Of a DNA stretch of 52,002 nucleotides, positions 32,735 to 40,734 are shown piece after piece. Within the stretch, counting starts at the first letter, position 1, and every line of letters starts with the position of its first letter. Position numbers and translations under genes: made by a program. Location: the NCBI GenBank assembly GCA_002748065.1, contig PDRJ01000040.1:1-52002 (forward strand). Reading direction: 5' to 3'. The notes beneath the pieces were generated by a model. That model was not told the origin of the DNA, searched no databases, and worked only from the letters and a program-made list of their open reading frames with translations. The stretch comes from Bacteroidota bacterium. GTDB lineage: Bacteria; Bacteroidota; Bacteroidia; Bacteroidales; BM520.

Positions 32735-35035
32735 ATGAAAGCAGTAGTAAGATTTTCGGTTATTCTATTTTCGCTATTGATCACGATACCCTCATGGGGA
32801 TGTACCACGCTTGTGGTTTCCGGAAAAGCGACCCCCGATGGTAGGCCTCTTCTCTGGAAGTTACGAGATACGGAAGTGTTGGAGAATAAGATGATCTGGA
32901 TAAAAGAGGAGGGCTATGCCTTTATCGGAATGATCAACGCAAACGATGAAAAAGGGGAAAATATATGGTCAGGAAGCAATGAGAAGGGCTTCTCCATTAT
33001 GAATAGTGCCTCTTTCAATGTGAACATGGAGGGGAAGTCGGACAAAAAAGATTGCGAAGGTACTTTTATGCGAAAGGCGTTGGCGCATTGTGCCTCTTTG
33101 GCGGAGTTTGAAGCCTTGTTGGAAAAAGAGCCACGCCCCATGGGATTGGCCGCACACTTTGGGGTCATTGATGCCCAGGGTGGCGCCGCATTCTACGAAG
33201 TAAACAACCACACTTGGACAAAATTTGATGCCAATGACGAGGCCACTGCTCCCAACGGATACGTGCTTCGCACCAACTACTCTCTCACGGGAAAAGAGCG
33301 TACCGGTTACGGATTTGTCCGCTTTGAAACAGCCCAACAACTTCTTGAGCAGGCGCGAGAGAGAGGAAAGATCTCCTACCAAACCATCATTCAGACATTC
33401 TCCAGATGCTTTGTCAACAGCCTTACTCAGGAGGATTTCCGGGCCGAATATGAAACGGTTCCCTTTGGCGAGCACTATGTAAATAGTGGAGATCTGATCA
33501 CACGATACGGTTCCTCTTCCGGGATGGTGATTCAGGGAGTGCGGAAGGGCGAAGACCCTCTTCTCACCACCCTATGGACGACTATTGGTTTCCCCAACAC
33601 CTGTTGCGTCATCCCCCTTTGGTGCGGTGGTGGCGAGCACCTCCCCGCACTGCTCACTGCTCCCGGCACGGAAAATGCACCACTCAATGAAAAAGCAGCG
33701 GCCCTACAAGAGGAGTGCTACCCACGGGCAGGCATGGGATCAGGGTATAAATACCTACAAATAGGAAGACTCATCAACCGAGAGGGAAATGGCTATGTGC
33801 AACAAATTGAAGCATTTGAGCAAGCAATTTTTCAACAAACGGAGGCGGAGAGAGTACGCTGGCGTCAGGAGGGCTTTACCAAAGAGGATATCCAACGTTT
33901 TTATACCCTTATGGACCAAAAGGTAACAGACTTTTATGAGGAGATGGAGCGCCATAAACCCATGCAAGCCTCCCTTGAAATAAAGGCCGGAGTTTTTAAT
34001 AAAAATGGGGATAGTCCTTACTGCATCACCGATGCCCTTGAGGCACTGGCGATAGACCCGGCCATAACCACACGAGTGGTTTCAGCAGCAGACATTATGA
34101 GTGGGAGAGCCGATGACCTGGATTTGATCCTTTTCCCCGGCGGCGGTGGACGCAGCGAAACGGGAAGTCTGGGAGAACAGGGCATGGAGCGAGTGGTTCA
34201 GTTGGTAACCGAGAAAGGGATGGGCGTAATTGGTATTTGTGCGGGAGCCTACATTCTTACGAAGACCCCTGATTACCCCTCTTTGGGGTTAAGTGGTGCT
34301 GAGGCCATCGATATAGCGCATGACCATCGGGGACACGGATTGGTAAAATTCTCCCTTACTCCTCAAGGAAAAGAGCTTTTCCCCGAACTGGCAGAGAGGG
34401 AGATCCTCTATTCACAATATTACGAGGGGCCTGTGCTTATAGAAGCCACAGACTCGCCCTGGAAATACACCGAGCTAGCCACCATGCTTAGCGATGTGCA
34501 TCTCGTTGAGGGGACACCGGAAAACATGACCAATAACCGCCCCTTTATCCTCGTTACGGAAAATGGAGCGGGCATGAGTGCCTCGGTGGTTGGACATCCT
34601 GAATCCACGCCCGGAATGCGGTGGATCATCCCCCGTCTTGCACGCATCGTCACCAAAAACAGACCTATCCCCTACCACAAGTTAGCTGTAAGGCCCGAAA
34701 TCCATACGCAGGAGATGCTCTACACAAAGGAGGAGGCCAGGAAGCAACGAAAGGCATATTACAACCTTACCGGGAGCAAAGAGGAAAAGATCGCTGCCAT
34801 GAAAACCATCGTGGAGGGTAATGCATGGTCGGCAAAGAAATGGATTCCCCCTATGATTCGGGACAATGATCCCGAAGTACGAAAACTGGCCGCAGAACTT
34901 ACCCTTTTCATCGAGAGAACGGATGCCATACCGGACCTGGAAGCTGCTTTGCAAACGGAAACATCCCCACAGACTAAGGCCGCCATTGAAGAGGCTATTC
35001 AAAAATTAAACATTATCCGAGGAGGTTATGAATAA
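32735..35035 (+). CDS. Exported Ntn-hydrolase (C45/C69-like) fused to a GATase1/BPL_N-like domain
   Basis: This 766-residue protein has an N-terminal signal (1-22) ending SWG, followed by Cys23 in CTTLVVSGKATPDGRPL. This is the arrangement of N-terminal-nucleophile hydrolases of the C45/C69/acyltransferase type, in which cleavage exposes the catalytic cysteine. The Ntn domain covers about 23-400 (WSGSNEKGFSIMNSASF, GYVLRTNYS). Residues ~415-650 resemble the glutamine-amidotransferase-like domain of BPL_N proteins: LILFPGGGGRSETG, then GVIGICAGAYILT with C502 at the nucleophile elbow. Residues ~690-766 are helical, HEAT-like. Cys23 might instead be lipidated, though SWGC is a poor lipobox. The substrate is unknown, probably an amide or peptide in the periplasm. 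It overlaps the next gene by 8 bases. Confidence 0.75.
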   Translation: MKAVVRFSVILFSLLITIPSWGCTTLVVSGKATPDGRPLLWKLRDTEVLENKMIWIKEEGYAFIGMINANDEKGENIWSGSNEKGFSIMNSASFNVNMEGKSDKKDCEGTFMRKALAHCASLAEFEALLEKEPRPMGLAAHFGVIDAQGGAAFYEVNNHTWTKFDANDEATAPNGYVLRTNYSLTGKERTGYGFVRFETAQQLLEQARERGKISYQTIIQTFSRCFVNSLTQEDFRAEYETVPFGEHYVNSGDLITRYGSSSGMVIQGVRKGEDPLLTTLWTTIGFPNTCCVIPLWCGGGEHLPALLTAPGTENAPLNEKAAALQEECYPRAGMGSGYKYLQIGRLINREGNGYVQQIEAFEQAIFQQTEAERVRWRQEGFTKEDIQRFYTLMDQKVTDFYEEMERHKPMQASLEIKAGVFNKNGDSPYCITDALEALAIDPAITTRVVSAADIMSGRADDLDLILFPGGGGRSETGSLGEQGMERVVQLVTEKGMGVIGICAGAYILTKTPDYPSLGLSGAEAIDIAHDHRGHGLVKFSLTPQGKELFPELAEREILYSQYYEGPVLIEATDSPWKYTELATMLSDVHLVEGTPENMTNNRPFILVTENGAGMSASVVGHPESTPGMRWIIPRLARIVTKNRPIPYHKLAVRPEIHTQEMLYTKEEARKQRKAYYNLTGSKEEKIAAMKTIVEGNAWSAKKWIPPMIRDNDPEVRKLAAELTLFIERTDAIPDLEAALQTETSPQTKAAIEEAIQKLNIIRGGYE

Positions 35036-37247
35036 ACAAACCGTGACGCCCATCTATCTCGATTACAATGCAACAACGCCCATTGATCCGGAGGTGGCAG
35101 AGGCTATGCGCCCCTTCTTGCAGAGCTACTTTGGCAACCCTTCAAGTAGCCACGCCTATGGTATCACTACCAGGAAAGCCATTGAAAAAGCAAGGGAGCA
35201 AGTTGCCAAACTCATTAATGCTTCCCCTTCGGAGATTATCTTTACCAGTGGAGGTACAGAATCCAACAACTATGCCCTAAAGGGGGTGGCCCTGGCCAAC
35301 AGACACAAGGGGAATCACCTTATCACCTCATCCATCGAACATCCCGCCATCTTTGAAGTGTGTAAATACTTGGAAAGAAATGGATTTCGGGTCACCTATC
35401 TCCCTGTGGACACTCATGGTATCATCTCCATAAAAGAGCTGAAGAGGGCTATTGAGAAGGAAACCATCCTTATCACCATCATGCATGCCAACAATGAAAC
35501 AGGAAGCATACAGCCCATTGAGGAGATCGGGAAGATCGCAAAAGAGAGGGGGATTCTTTTCCATACGGATGCGGCTCAATCGCTGGGAAAGATTGAGGCG
35601 GATGTGGAGAGCCTCAAGGTGGATCTGTTGAGCATTGCGGGACATAAGCTCTATGCGCCCAAAGGAATTGGTGCACTCTATATTCGTAATGGCGTTACGC
35701 TGGAAAAACTAATCCACGGAGCCAACCATGAACAAAACCTCAGGGCCGGTACGGAGAATGTCTTAGAGATTGTGGGGTTGGGGAAAGCCGCCGAGATTGC
35801 GCACCGCGACCTGGCACAAAATGCCGCCCATTACATGCAACAGCGAGATGCCCTCCATCAAGCAATTATGGCTGCCATTCCGGAGGTAAAATTAAACGGA
35901 CACCCCACCCTTCGGCTTCCCAATACGCTGAGCCTCTCTTTTCCGGGCGTGGAGGCCAACACGCTTATCAGTCGCCTGGAAACAGTAGCAGCCTCTGCAG
36001 GAGCGGCTTGCCATACCGAGAGTATTGATGTCTCGGCTGTGCTTGAGGCCATGAAGATTCCCATAAGGTATGCCATGGGAACCATCCGTTTCTCCACGGG
36101 GCGTTCCAATACCCCGGAAGAGATCCGACAAGCGGCCAAAACCATTGTTGAAACAGCCCAAACACTGATGCCCAAGGAGGAAATGCTACCCCTTAAACCG
36201 GTGACCACACATGAGGAGATCAAGCTAACCCACTATACGCATGGGTTAGGATGTGCTTGCAAGATCGCGCCTCAGGCCCTGGAGGAGATTCTTAAAACGC
36301 TCCCCCCCTGGAACCACCCCAATATCCTCGTGGGCACAGAGACTGCTGACGACGCGACAATCTACCAAATCAATGAGGATACGGCCATTGTCCAAACCTT
36401 GGATTTCTTCACCCCCATTGCAGACAATCCCTATGACTTTGGAGCCATTGCTGCTGCCAATGCCCTCAGCGATATCTATGCCATGGGAGCCACCCCCCTA
36501 TTTGCGCTCAACATTGTGGCCTTTCCGGAAAACACCTTGCCCATGGAGGTGTTACAAGATATCTTACGCGGCGCCCACGATAAAGCTCATGAAGCCGGTA
36601 TTGGCGTACTTGGAGGACATACCATTGAAGATCCGGAACCCAAATATGGAATGGTGGTTACCGGGATTATCCATCCCCAAAAAATCCTTAAAAACCATGG
36701 TGCCAGACCCGGAGATCAACTGATTCTCACCAAACCTTTGGGCACCGGCATCATCGCCACAGGTATCAAGCGGGGACTCACAACGAAAGAGACAGAGGAA
36801 AGAGCCCTCTCCCTTATGAAACAGCTCAACAAAGTTGCAGCTGAAGCCATGGGTGGCTACCCTGTTCACGCCTGCACCGATGTAACCGGCTTTGGCCTTA
36901 TGGGACACCTTCTGGAGATGAGTCGTGCCTCCAAAACGGATGTTCAAATATGGTACGACGCCCTCCCCCTTCTGGATGAGGCTATCGCGTTGGCTACGGC
37001 AGACGTTATTCCGGGAGGAACCCACAAAAACCATGCGTTCGTCAAAGAGCAGATCGACTTTGGAGGGTATGGCCGGGTAACACAGATGCTCTTGTGCGAT
37101 GCGCAAACTTCCGGAGGACTCCTTATTGCTCTCGAGAGAGAGAAAGCCCGTCAACTTCTCAGCGATCTTCATCACTACGGGGTGGAGGATGCCGTCATTA
37201 TTGGAGAGTTTACCCATAAGGGAACAGGAGCTATCCATATTGTATAA
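35028..37247 (+). CDS. Cysteine desulfurase (NifS/IscS-like) fused to selenide, water dikinase (SelD)
   Basis: This 739-residue protein joins two enzymes. Residues ~8-385 are a class V desulfurase: YLDYNATTPIDPEV, HANNETGSIQPI, the PLP lysine K207 in SIAGHKLYAPKG, and the catalytic-loop Cys C328 in SAGAACHTES. Residues ~395-739 are SelD: THGLGCACKI with the catalytic C409 and K412 (equivalent to C17 and K20 of E. coli SelD), and conserved DVTGFGLMGHLLEM and CDAQTSGGL. The desulfurase half would release selenium from selenocysteine, or sulfur from cysteine, and the SelD half makes selenophosphate from selenide and ATP. NifS-SelD fusions have been seen in other bacteria. All catalytic residues I know are intact. 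Its start lies within the end of the preceding gene. Confidence 0.95.
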   Translation: MNKQTVTPIYLDYNATTPIDPEVAEAMRPFLQSYFGNPSSSHAYGITTRKAIEKAREQVAKLINASPSEIIFTSGGTESNNYALKGVALANRHKGNHLITSSIEHPAIFEVCKYLERNGFRVTYLPVDTHGIISIKELKRAIEKETILITIMHANNETGSIQPIEEIGKIAKERGILFHTDAAQSLGKIEADVESLKVDLLSIAGHKLYAPKGIGALYIRNGVTLEKLIHGANHEQNLRAGTENVLEIVGLGKAAEIAHRDLAQNAAHYMQQRDALHQAIMAAIPEVKLNGHPTLRLPNTLSLSFPGVEANTLISRLETVAASAGAACHTESIDVSAVLEAMKIPIRYAMGTIRFSTGRSNTPEEIRQAAKTIVETAQTLMPKEEMLPLKPVTTHEEIKLTHYTHGLGCACKIAPQALEEILKTLPPWNHPNILVGTETADDATIYQINEDTAIVQTLDFFTPIADNPYDFGAIAAANALSDIYAMGATPLFALNIVAFPENTLPMEVLQDILRGAHDKAHEAGIGVLGGHTIEDPEPKYGMVVTGIIHPQKILKNHGARPGDQLILTKPLGTGIIATGIKRGLTTKETEERALSLMKQLNKVAAEAMGGYPVHACTDVTGFGLMGHLLEMSRASKTDVQIWYDALPLLDEAIALATADVIPGGTHKNHAFVKEQIDFGGYGRVTQMLLCDAQTSGGLLIALEREKARQLLSDLHHYGVEDAVIIGEFTHKGTGAIHIV

Positions 37248-37284
37248 TGGCTTCTTAAAAAGAGGCCCGTAACAGATTGAACCC

Positions 37285-37761
37285 ATGAATAGATTTGAAC
37301 CACAATTCTTACGGAAAGCGATTGCCATCGCTGAAGCTAACATGGAGTCCTTGGAGGGCGGCCCTTTTGGTGCGGTCATCGTGAAAGATGGAGAGATCAT
37401 CGCCACCGGCAACAACAAGGTCACCTCAGCGCATGATCCCTCGGCCCATGCCGAAGTGGTTGCCATCCGAAATGCCTGCAAAAAGCTCAACGATTTTCAA
37501 CTCACAGGGTGTGAATTATATAGCAGTTGTGAGCCTTGTCCCATGTGTTTGGGAGCCATCTATTGGGCTCGTCTTGACCGGATTTATTATGCCGCTTCAA
37601 GGGAAGATGCCGCCCATGCAGGCTTTGACGACTCCTTTATCTATCAAGAGATTCCCCACTCTCCCGAGAAGAGAAGTATTGTTGCAACACAAGCATTGCA
37701 AGAAGAAGCAGTGAAAGTTTTCAAAAAATGGATACATTTGGCGGATAAAACGGAATATTAA
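37285..37761 (+). CDS. guaD: Guanine deaminase (cytidine-deaminase fold)
   Basis: This 158-residue zinc deaminase resembles B. subtilis GuaD more than the tRNA deaminase TadA. The zinc site is HAEV (H55, E57 as proton shuttle) and SSCEPCPMC (C82, C85). GuaD-like features are IVKDGEIIATGNNKVTS, GFDDSFIYQEI and the C-terminal DKTEY, where GuaD has a domain-swapped tail. It would convert guanine to xanthine in purine salvage or catabolism. The gene follows the NifS-SelD fusion by 37 bases and precedes DUF3127 by 20, suggesting one transcript. The purine phosphorylase/amidohydrolase pair at 43.8-45.9 kb would be a logical partner. Confidence 0.9.
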   Translation: MNRFEPQFLRKAIAIAEANMESLEGGPFGAVIVKDGEIIATGNNKVTSAHDPSAHAEVVAIRNACKKLNDFQLTGCELYSSCEPCPMCLGAIYWARLDRIYYAASREDAAHAGFDDSFIYQEIPHSPEKRSIVATQALQEEAVKVFKKWIHLADKTEY

Positions 37762-37781
37762 TTGATCACAAAGACAAAAAG

Positions 37782-38162
37782 ATGAATTTTGAACTAGAAG
37801 GCAAACTCATTGCAATATACGACACACAGGAGATCACCTCCACCTTTAAGAAACGGGAATTTGTGCTTGAGCACAGTGAGCAGATCAACGGTAGGGACTT
37901 TATCAATACCATCAAATTTCAAATTGTGCAGGACCGATGTCAGCAACTGGATAACTTTAAGGTGGAAGACCGGGTAAAAGTCAACTTTAGCATCAAAGGG
38001 AGAAGGTGGGAGAAAAATGGTCAGGTCAACTACTTCAACAACCTTGAAGCCTGGCGTATTGAATCCGCAGTAAAGGCTGAATCACCACAAGCTCCCCCAC
38101 CGGAGACCTCTATTGATGAGTTACCCCCCTTACCGGACGACTTCAACGACCTCCCCTTCTAA
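37782..38162 (+). CDS. DUF3127 protein, OB-fold-like with an SSB-type acidic tail
   Basis: This 126-residue protein is a DUF3127 member, a family widespread in Bacteroidota. Residues 1-95 have a beta-rich pattern (ELEGKLIAIYDTQEI, FVLEHSE, VNFSIKGRRW, NYFNNLEAWRIE) compatible with an OB fold. Residues 96-126 are a proline-rich linker ending LPDDFNDLPF, which strongly resembles the DDDIPF tail that SSB proteins use to recruit DNA repair and replication enzymes. A role in single-stranded nucleic acid binding is inference. The HAD gene starts two bases after its stop. Confidence 0.8.
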   Translation: MNFELEGKLIAIYDTQEITSTFKKREFVLEHSEQINGRDFINTIKFQIVQDRCQQLDNFKVEDRVKVNFSIKGRRWEKNGQVNYFNNLEAWRIESAVKAESPQAPPPETSIDELPPLPDDFNDLPF

Positions 38163-38164
38163 CC

Positions 38165-38803
38165 ATGGAGATTGATACCATTATTTGGGATTGGAACGGA
38201 ACACTCCTTAATGACGTTGACCTCTGCATTGCATTAATGAACGAGATGTTGCAAAAACGCAACATGCCCTTGCTCGCTAAAGAGCGCTATCAGGAGTGCT
38301 TTACCTTTCCTGTCCGCGACTACTACGAAGCCATTGGTTGGGACTTTGGCAAGGATCGCTTCGAAGAGGTTGGCCATGAATTCATTGATTTATATCGCAA
38401 TAGACAACACGAGGCCACCCTCTTTCCGGGGATTGAGAGGGTGTTGCAAACCTTGCAAGAAAAGGGCTACCAGCAATACATTCTCTCCGCAATGGAGGGG
38501 GATCTACTAAAGGAATCGGTAAGGAGACGGGGAATCACCTCCTATTTCCGCGGGATCCAGGGGATCACCAGCCACCTGGGAGAGGGAAAAAAAGAGATTG
38601 CCCGACAGATGATCAAGGATGGGAGCATACACGCCTCCAGCACCCTTCTGATTGGTGATACACTCCACGATGCCGAGATTGCCCAAACCTATCAGATACC
38701 CTGTCTTCTGGTAGCATACGGGCATCAACATTACAAGCGCTTAACCACATCGGGGTTTCCGATAGTCACTACAGCAGAGGCGTTGCTAGAAACCATCCCA
38801 TAA
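38165..38803 (+). CDS. HAD-superfamily hydrolase (phosphoglycolate-phosphatase-like)
   Basis: This 212-residue protein has the HAD motifs in order. Motif I is IIWDWNGTLLND near residue 7, with W between the two catalytic aspartates. Motif II is YILSAM. A lysine region (GEGKKEIARQM) and motif III/IV LLIGDTLHDAEIA follow. A helical C1 cap (about residues 15-85) places it with the Gph/PGP-like subfamily. The usual motif reads DxDGT; the DWNGT form seen here is a known variant of this group. It removes phosphate from a small metabolite, not identifiable. It starts two bases after DUF3127. Confidence 0.85.
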   Translation: MEIDTIIWDWNGTLLNDVDLCIALMNEMLQKRNMPLLAKERYQECFTFPVRDYYEAIGWDFGKDRFEEVGHEFIDLYRNRQHEATLFPGIERVLQTLQEKGYQQYILSAMEGDLLKESVRRRGITSYFRGIQGITSHLGEGKKEIARQMIKDGSIHASSTLLIGDTLHDAEIAQTYQIPCLLVAYGHQHYKRLTTSGFPIVTTAEALLETIP

Positions 38804-38950
38804 TCACAATAACTTTGTGCTTTATAATCCCGGCAAGTTCATGTGTTTCCCAAAGAGATCGGTATCACTTTTCGGGAAGATGTGTTATGGCTTTATCTCT
38901 CTCCGGGGTCACTACCTCATAGCGTACCCCAGGTCAACAGAGGAGGAAAA

Positions 38951-39559
38951 TCACATTCGTTTGGTGCTACGAATGGACTGCTCTACGGTCACATATCCCG
39001 GATAGGAGATGGAGCGGCCGCCCACGGTGATAAAAGGTTTCACCTTCAACTGCAATCGTGAAGGCTCATTCTCTTTCTGTCCCGAAAGGTTTAACAATAG
39101 ATTTAATACAGCATCAAGACCTTCACCCCCAAGCACCTTTTCAAGATCGAGAGAGAGATGAAAAGGAACGATAGCCTGACCACCATTGGGCTGAATCACC
39201 ACTCGTTCATGCACCACCCCATCCAATAGATGGTTATTGTCAAGATAGGCCTGCCAATCCATCCGGCTCATCGCAGCCGTCTGCGTATTGGGGTTGGAAA
39301 TTTTTACATTGAGATCCATCTCCACAGGTAGTTCTCCTTTGCTCACGGCCATGGTTAACTTAGTGATATCGGCAAAAGAGAAATCACCCACTTTTGTCTT
39401 ATTATCCAGTTGAATCCCCAACACTCTCACATTGGAGATTTGCTGCATCTCAAACTTACACTCCTTTAAGGCGGCTACTTGTACCACTTGTTCAAGGATA
39501 TCACAGGAAGAAAGAAAGAAGAGAGGAAATAGCAGTAAGGAGAGTATCGTTTTTTTCAT
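38951..39559 (-). CDS. Lipoprotein of the LEA14-like (LEA type 2) kind
   Basis: This 202-residue protein has a lipoprotein signal (FFLSSC, lipid Cys at 19). The rest is beta-rich with a water-stress/LEA14-like pattern: VLGIQLDNKTKVGDFSFADI, then EMDLNVKISNPNTQTA, where the NPN motif is typical of LEA type 2 folds, then DGVVHERVVIQPNGG. Such proteins are small periplasmic or membrane-attached beta sandwiches of unclear function. It faces the HAD gene tail to tail. About 150 bases separate them. Confidence 0.65.
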   Translation of the reverse strand: MKKTILSLLLFPLFFLSSCDILEQVVQVAALKECKFEMQQISNVRVLGIQLDNKTKVGDFSFADITKLTMAVSKGELPVEMDLNVKISNPNTQTAAMSRMDWQAYLDNNHLLDGVVHERVVIQPNGGQAIVPFHLSLDLEKVLGGEGLDAVLNLLLNLSGQKENEPSRLQLKVKPFITVGGRSISYPGYVTVEQSIRSTKRM

Positions 39560-39649
39560 AAGGCACTATCTATTGAATCTATGCGGGAAAATTTCAGCAA
39601 CTTGGTTTATTCATCTATCTCTTTCTAAAACAAAACAGAACACCAATCC

Positions 39650-39691
39650 AGTGTCTGTCCATAAAGTCAGCGTTTTGAGAAGAGTCTGTAT
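39650..39691 (+). repeat. Dispersed repeat, copy C (truncated to its first ~42 bp)
   Basis: GTGTCTGTCCATAAAGTCAG and the following GCGTTTTGAGAAGAG match the left end of copies A, B and E, then similarity stops after TCTGTAT. The fragment ends about 30 bases before the lplA promoter. Confidence 0.75.
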
Positions 39692-39721
39692 CCACAGAGC
39701 AGATCTTTCACAAAGAAACGC

Positions 39722-39729
39722 TAAATTTG
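39722..39729 (+). promoter_or_regulatory. -7 box (TAAATTTG) for lplA
   Basis: A TAAATTTG string lies 24 bases before the ATG at 39754. Because it overlaps the alternative TTG start at 39727, it argues for the later ATG. Confidence 0.6.
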
Positions 39730-39753
39730 CGCAATATCAAAAAAAAAGAGTGT

Positions 39754-40734
39754 ATGCTTACCATAAAAAGTCCCATTAATTATCCTCCCTTCAACATTGC
39801 TAGTGAGGAGTATCTTATCAAGAATTTTCAAGAAAACATCTTTCTCCTCTATATTAACGATCCTACCATTATTGTAGGGAAACATCAAAATACGTTGGCA
39901 GAGATCAATACAGCGTATGTCCAACAACAAGGAATACATGTTGTACGCCGTCTTTCAGGAGGGGGAGCCGTTTTTCATGATCACGGAAACCTCAACTTCT
40001 GCTTTATCACCAATCAAGAGGGGGATCAAAAGGTGGATTTTAGAAAATATACGCAACCAATTATTGAAGTGTTACAGCATCTGGGGATCAATGCCACCTT
40101 TCAAGGACGTAACGATCTGACTATTGACGGTAAGAAGTTCAGTGGAAATGCTTCCCATGTCTATAAAAATCGGGTATTGCACCACGGAACCATCCTCTTT
40201 GATGCAAAGATGGATCAGTTGGCAAAAGCCCTAAAGACCGATCCGCTCAAATTTTCTGACAAAGCCGTCAAATCGGTGCGCTCAAGGGTAACCAACATTG
40301 TGGAACACCTGAAAGCGCCACTCACCATTGAGGAGTTGGAACAGTTAATTATCAACCACATCAACACCCTCTATCCGGAGGCAACGCCCTACTCTTTTAG
40401 TAAAAAAGATAAGCAGGAGATTGAGATCCTTGTGAAGGAGAAGTTTGATACATGGGATTGGAATTACGGCTATTCGCCCCAGTATACCTTTGAGAAATCG
40501 ATCAAAACCACAGGCGGTAAGATTGAGTTTCATCTTGAGATCAAGGAGGGCATCATTGCACAGATCAAAATCTTTGGTGATTTCTTTGCTCAGAAGCCCA
40601 CAGAAGAGATTGAGCGGTTACTTACAGGAAGTCCACACGATTTGGTGCAGTTGCAGCACACCCTTGAAGGCATTGATTTTAACAGCTATTTTAACAACGT
40701 ACCTTTAGCAGAATTTATCAATGGGATGTTTTAG
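39754..40734 (+). CDS. lplA: Lipoate-protein ligase A
   Basis: This 326-residue protein attaches lipoate to E2 and GcvH proteins through lipoyl-AMP. The catalytic-domain motifs are present: NIASEEYLI near the start, VGKHQNTLAEIN, the RRLSGGGAVFHDHGNLNF lipoate-binding loop, and LTIDGKKFSGNAS with the catalytic lysine. The C-terminal ~85 residues (from about 240: WDWNYGYSPQYTFEK) match the LplA accessory domain. I start it at the ATG at 39754 rather than the TTG at 39727, which falls on the promoter. The FAD/Fe-S gene begins directly after its stop codon. Confidence 0.94.
   Translation: MLTIKSPINYPPFNIASEEYLIKNFQENIFLLYINDPTIIVGKHQNTLAEINTAYVQQQGIHVVRRLSGGGAVFHDHGNLNFCFITNQEGDQKVDFRKYTQPIIEVLQHLGINATFQGRNDLTIDGKKFSGNASHVYKNRVLHHGTILFDAKMDQLAKALKTDPLKFSDKAVKSVRSRVTNIVEHLKAPLTIEELEQLIINHINTLYPEATPYSFSKKDKQEIEILVKEKFDTWDWNYGYSPQYTFEKSIKTTGGKIEFHLEIKEGIIAQIKIFGDFFAQKPTEEIERLLTGSPHDLVQLQHTLEGIDFNSYFNNVPLAEFINGMF

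Noticed and set aside
35028..37247. Selenoprotein genes using in-frame TGA near the SelD fusion
   Set aside because: None of the recognised genes needs a TGA to be read through. The TGA at 2402-2404 ahead of the HNH gene frame is explained by the A-run frame break.
36564..37490. 308-codon minus-strand ORF opposite the SelD part
   Set aside because: It lies antisense to a clear SelD-guaD coding region, its translation resembles no family, and it is an expected shadow of codon bias.
38810..39005. TAACTTTG box at 38810-38817 followed by a short plus-strand ORF
   Set aside because: The box fits the consensus, but the ORF overlaps the converging lipoprotein gene, has no recognisable feature, and a single 8-base box can arise by chance.
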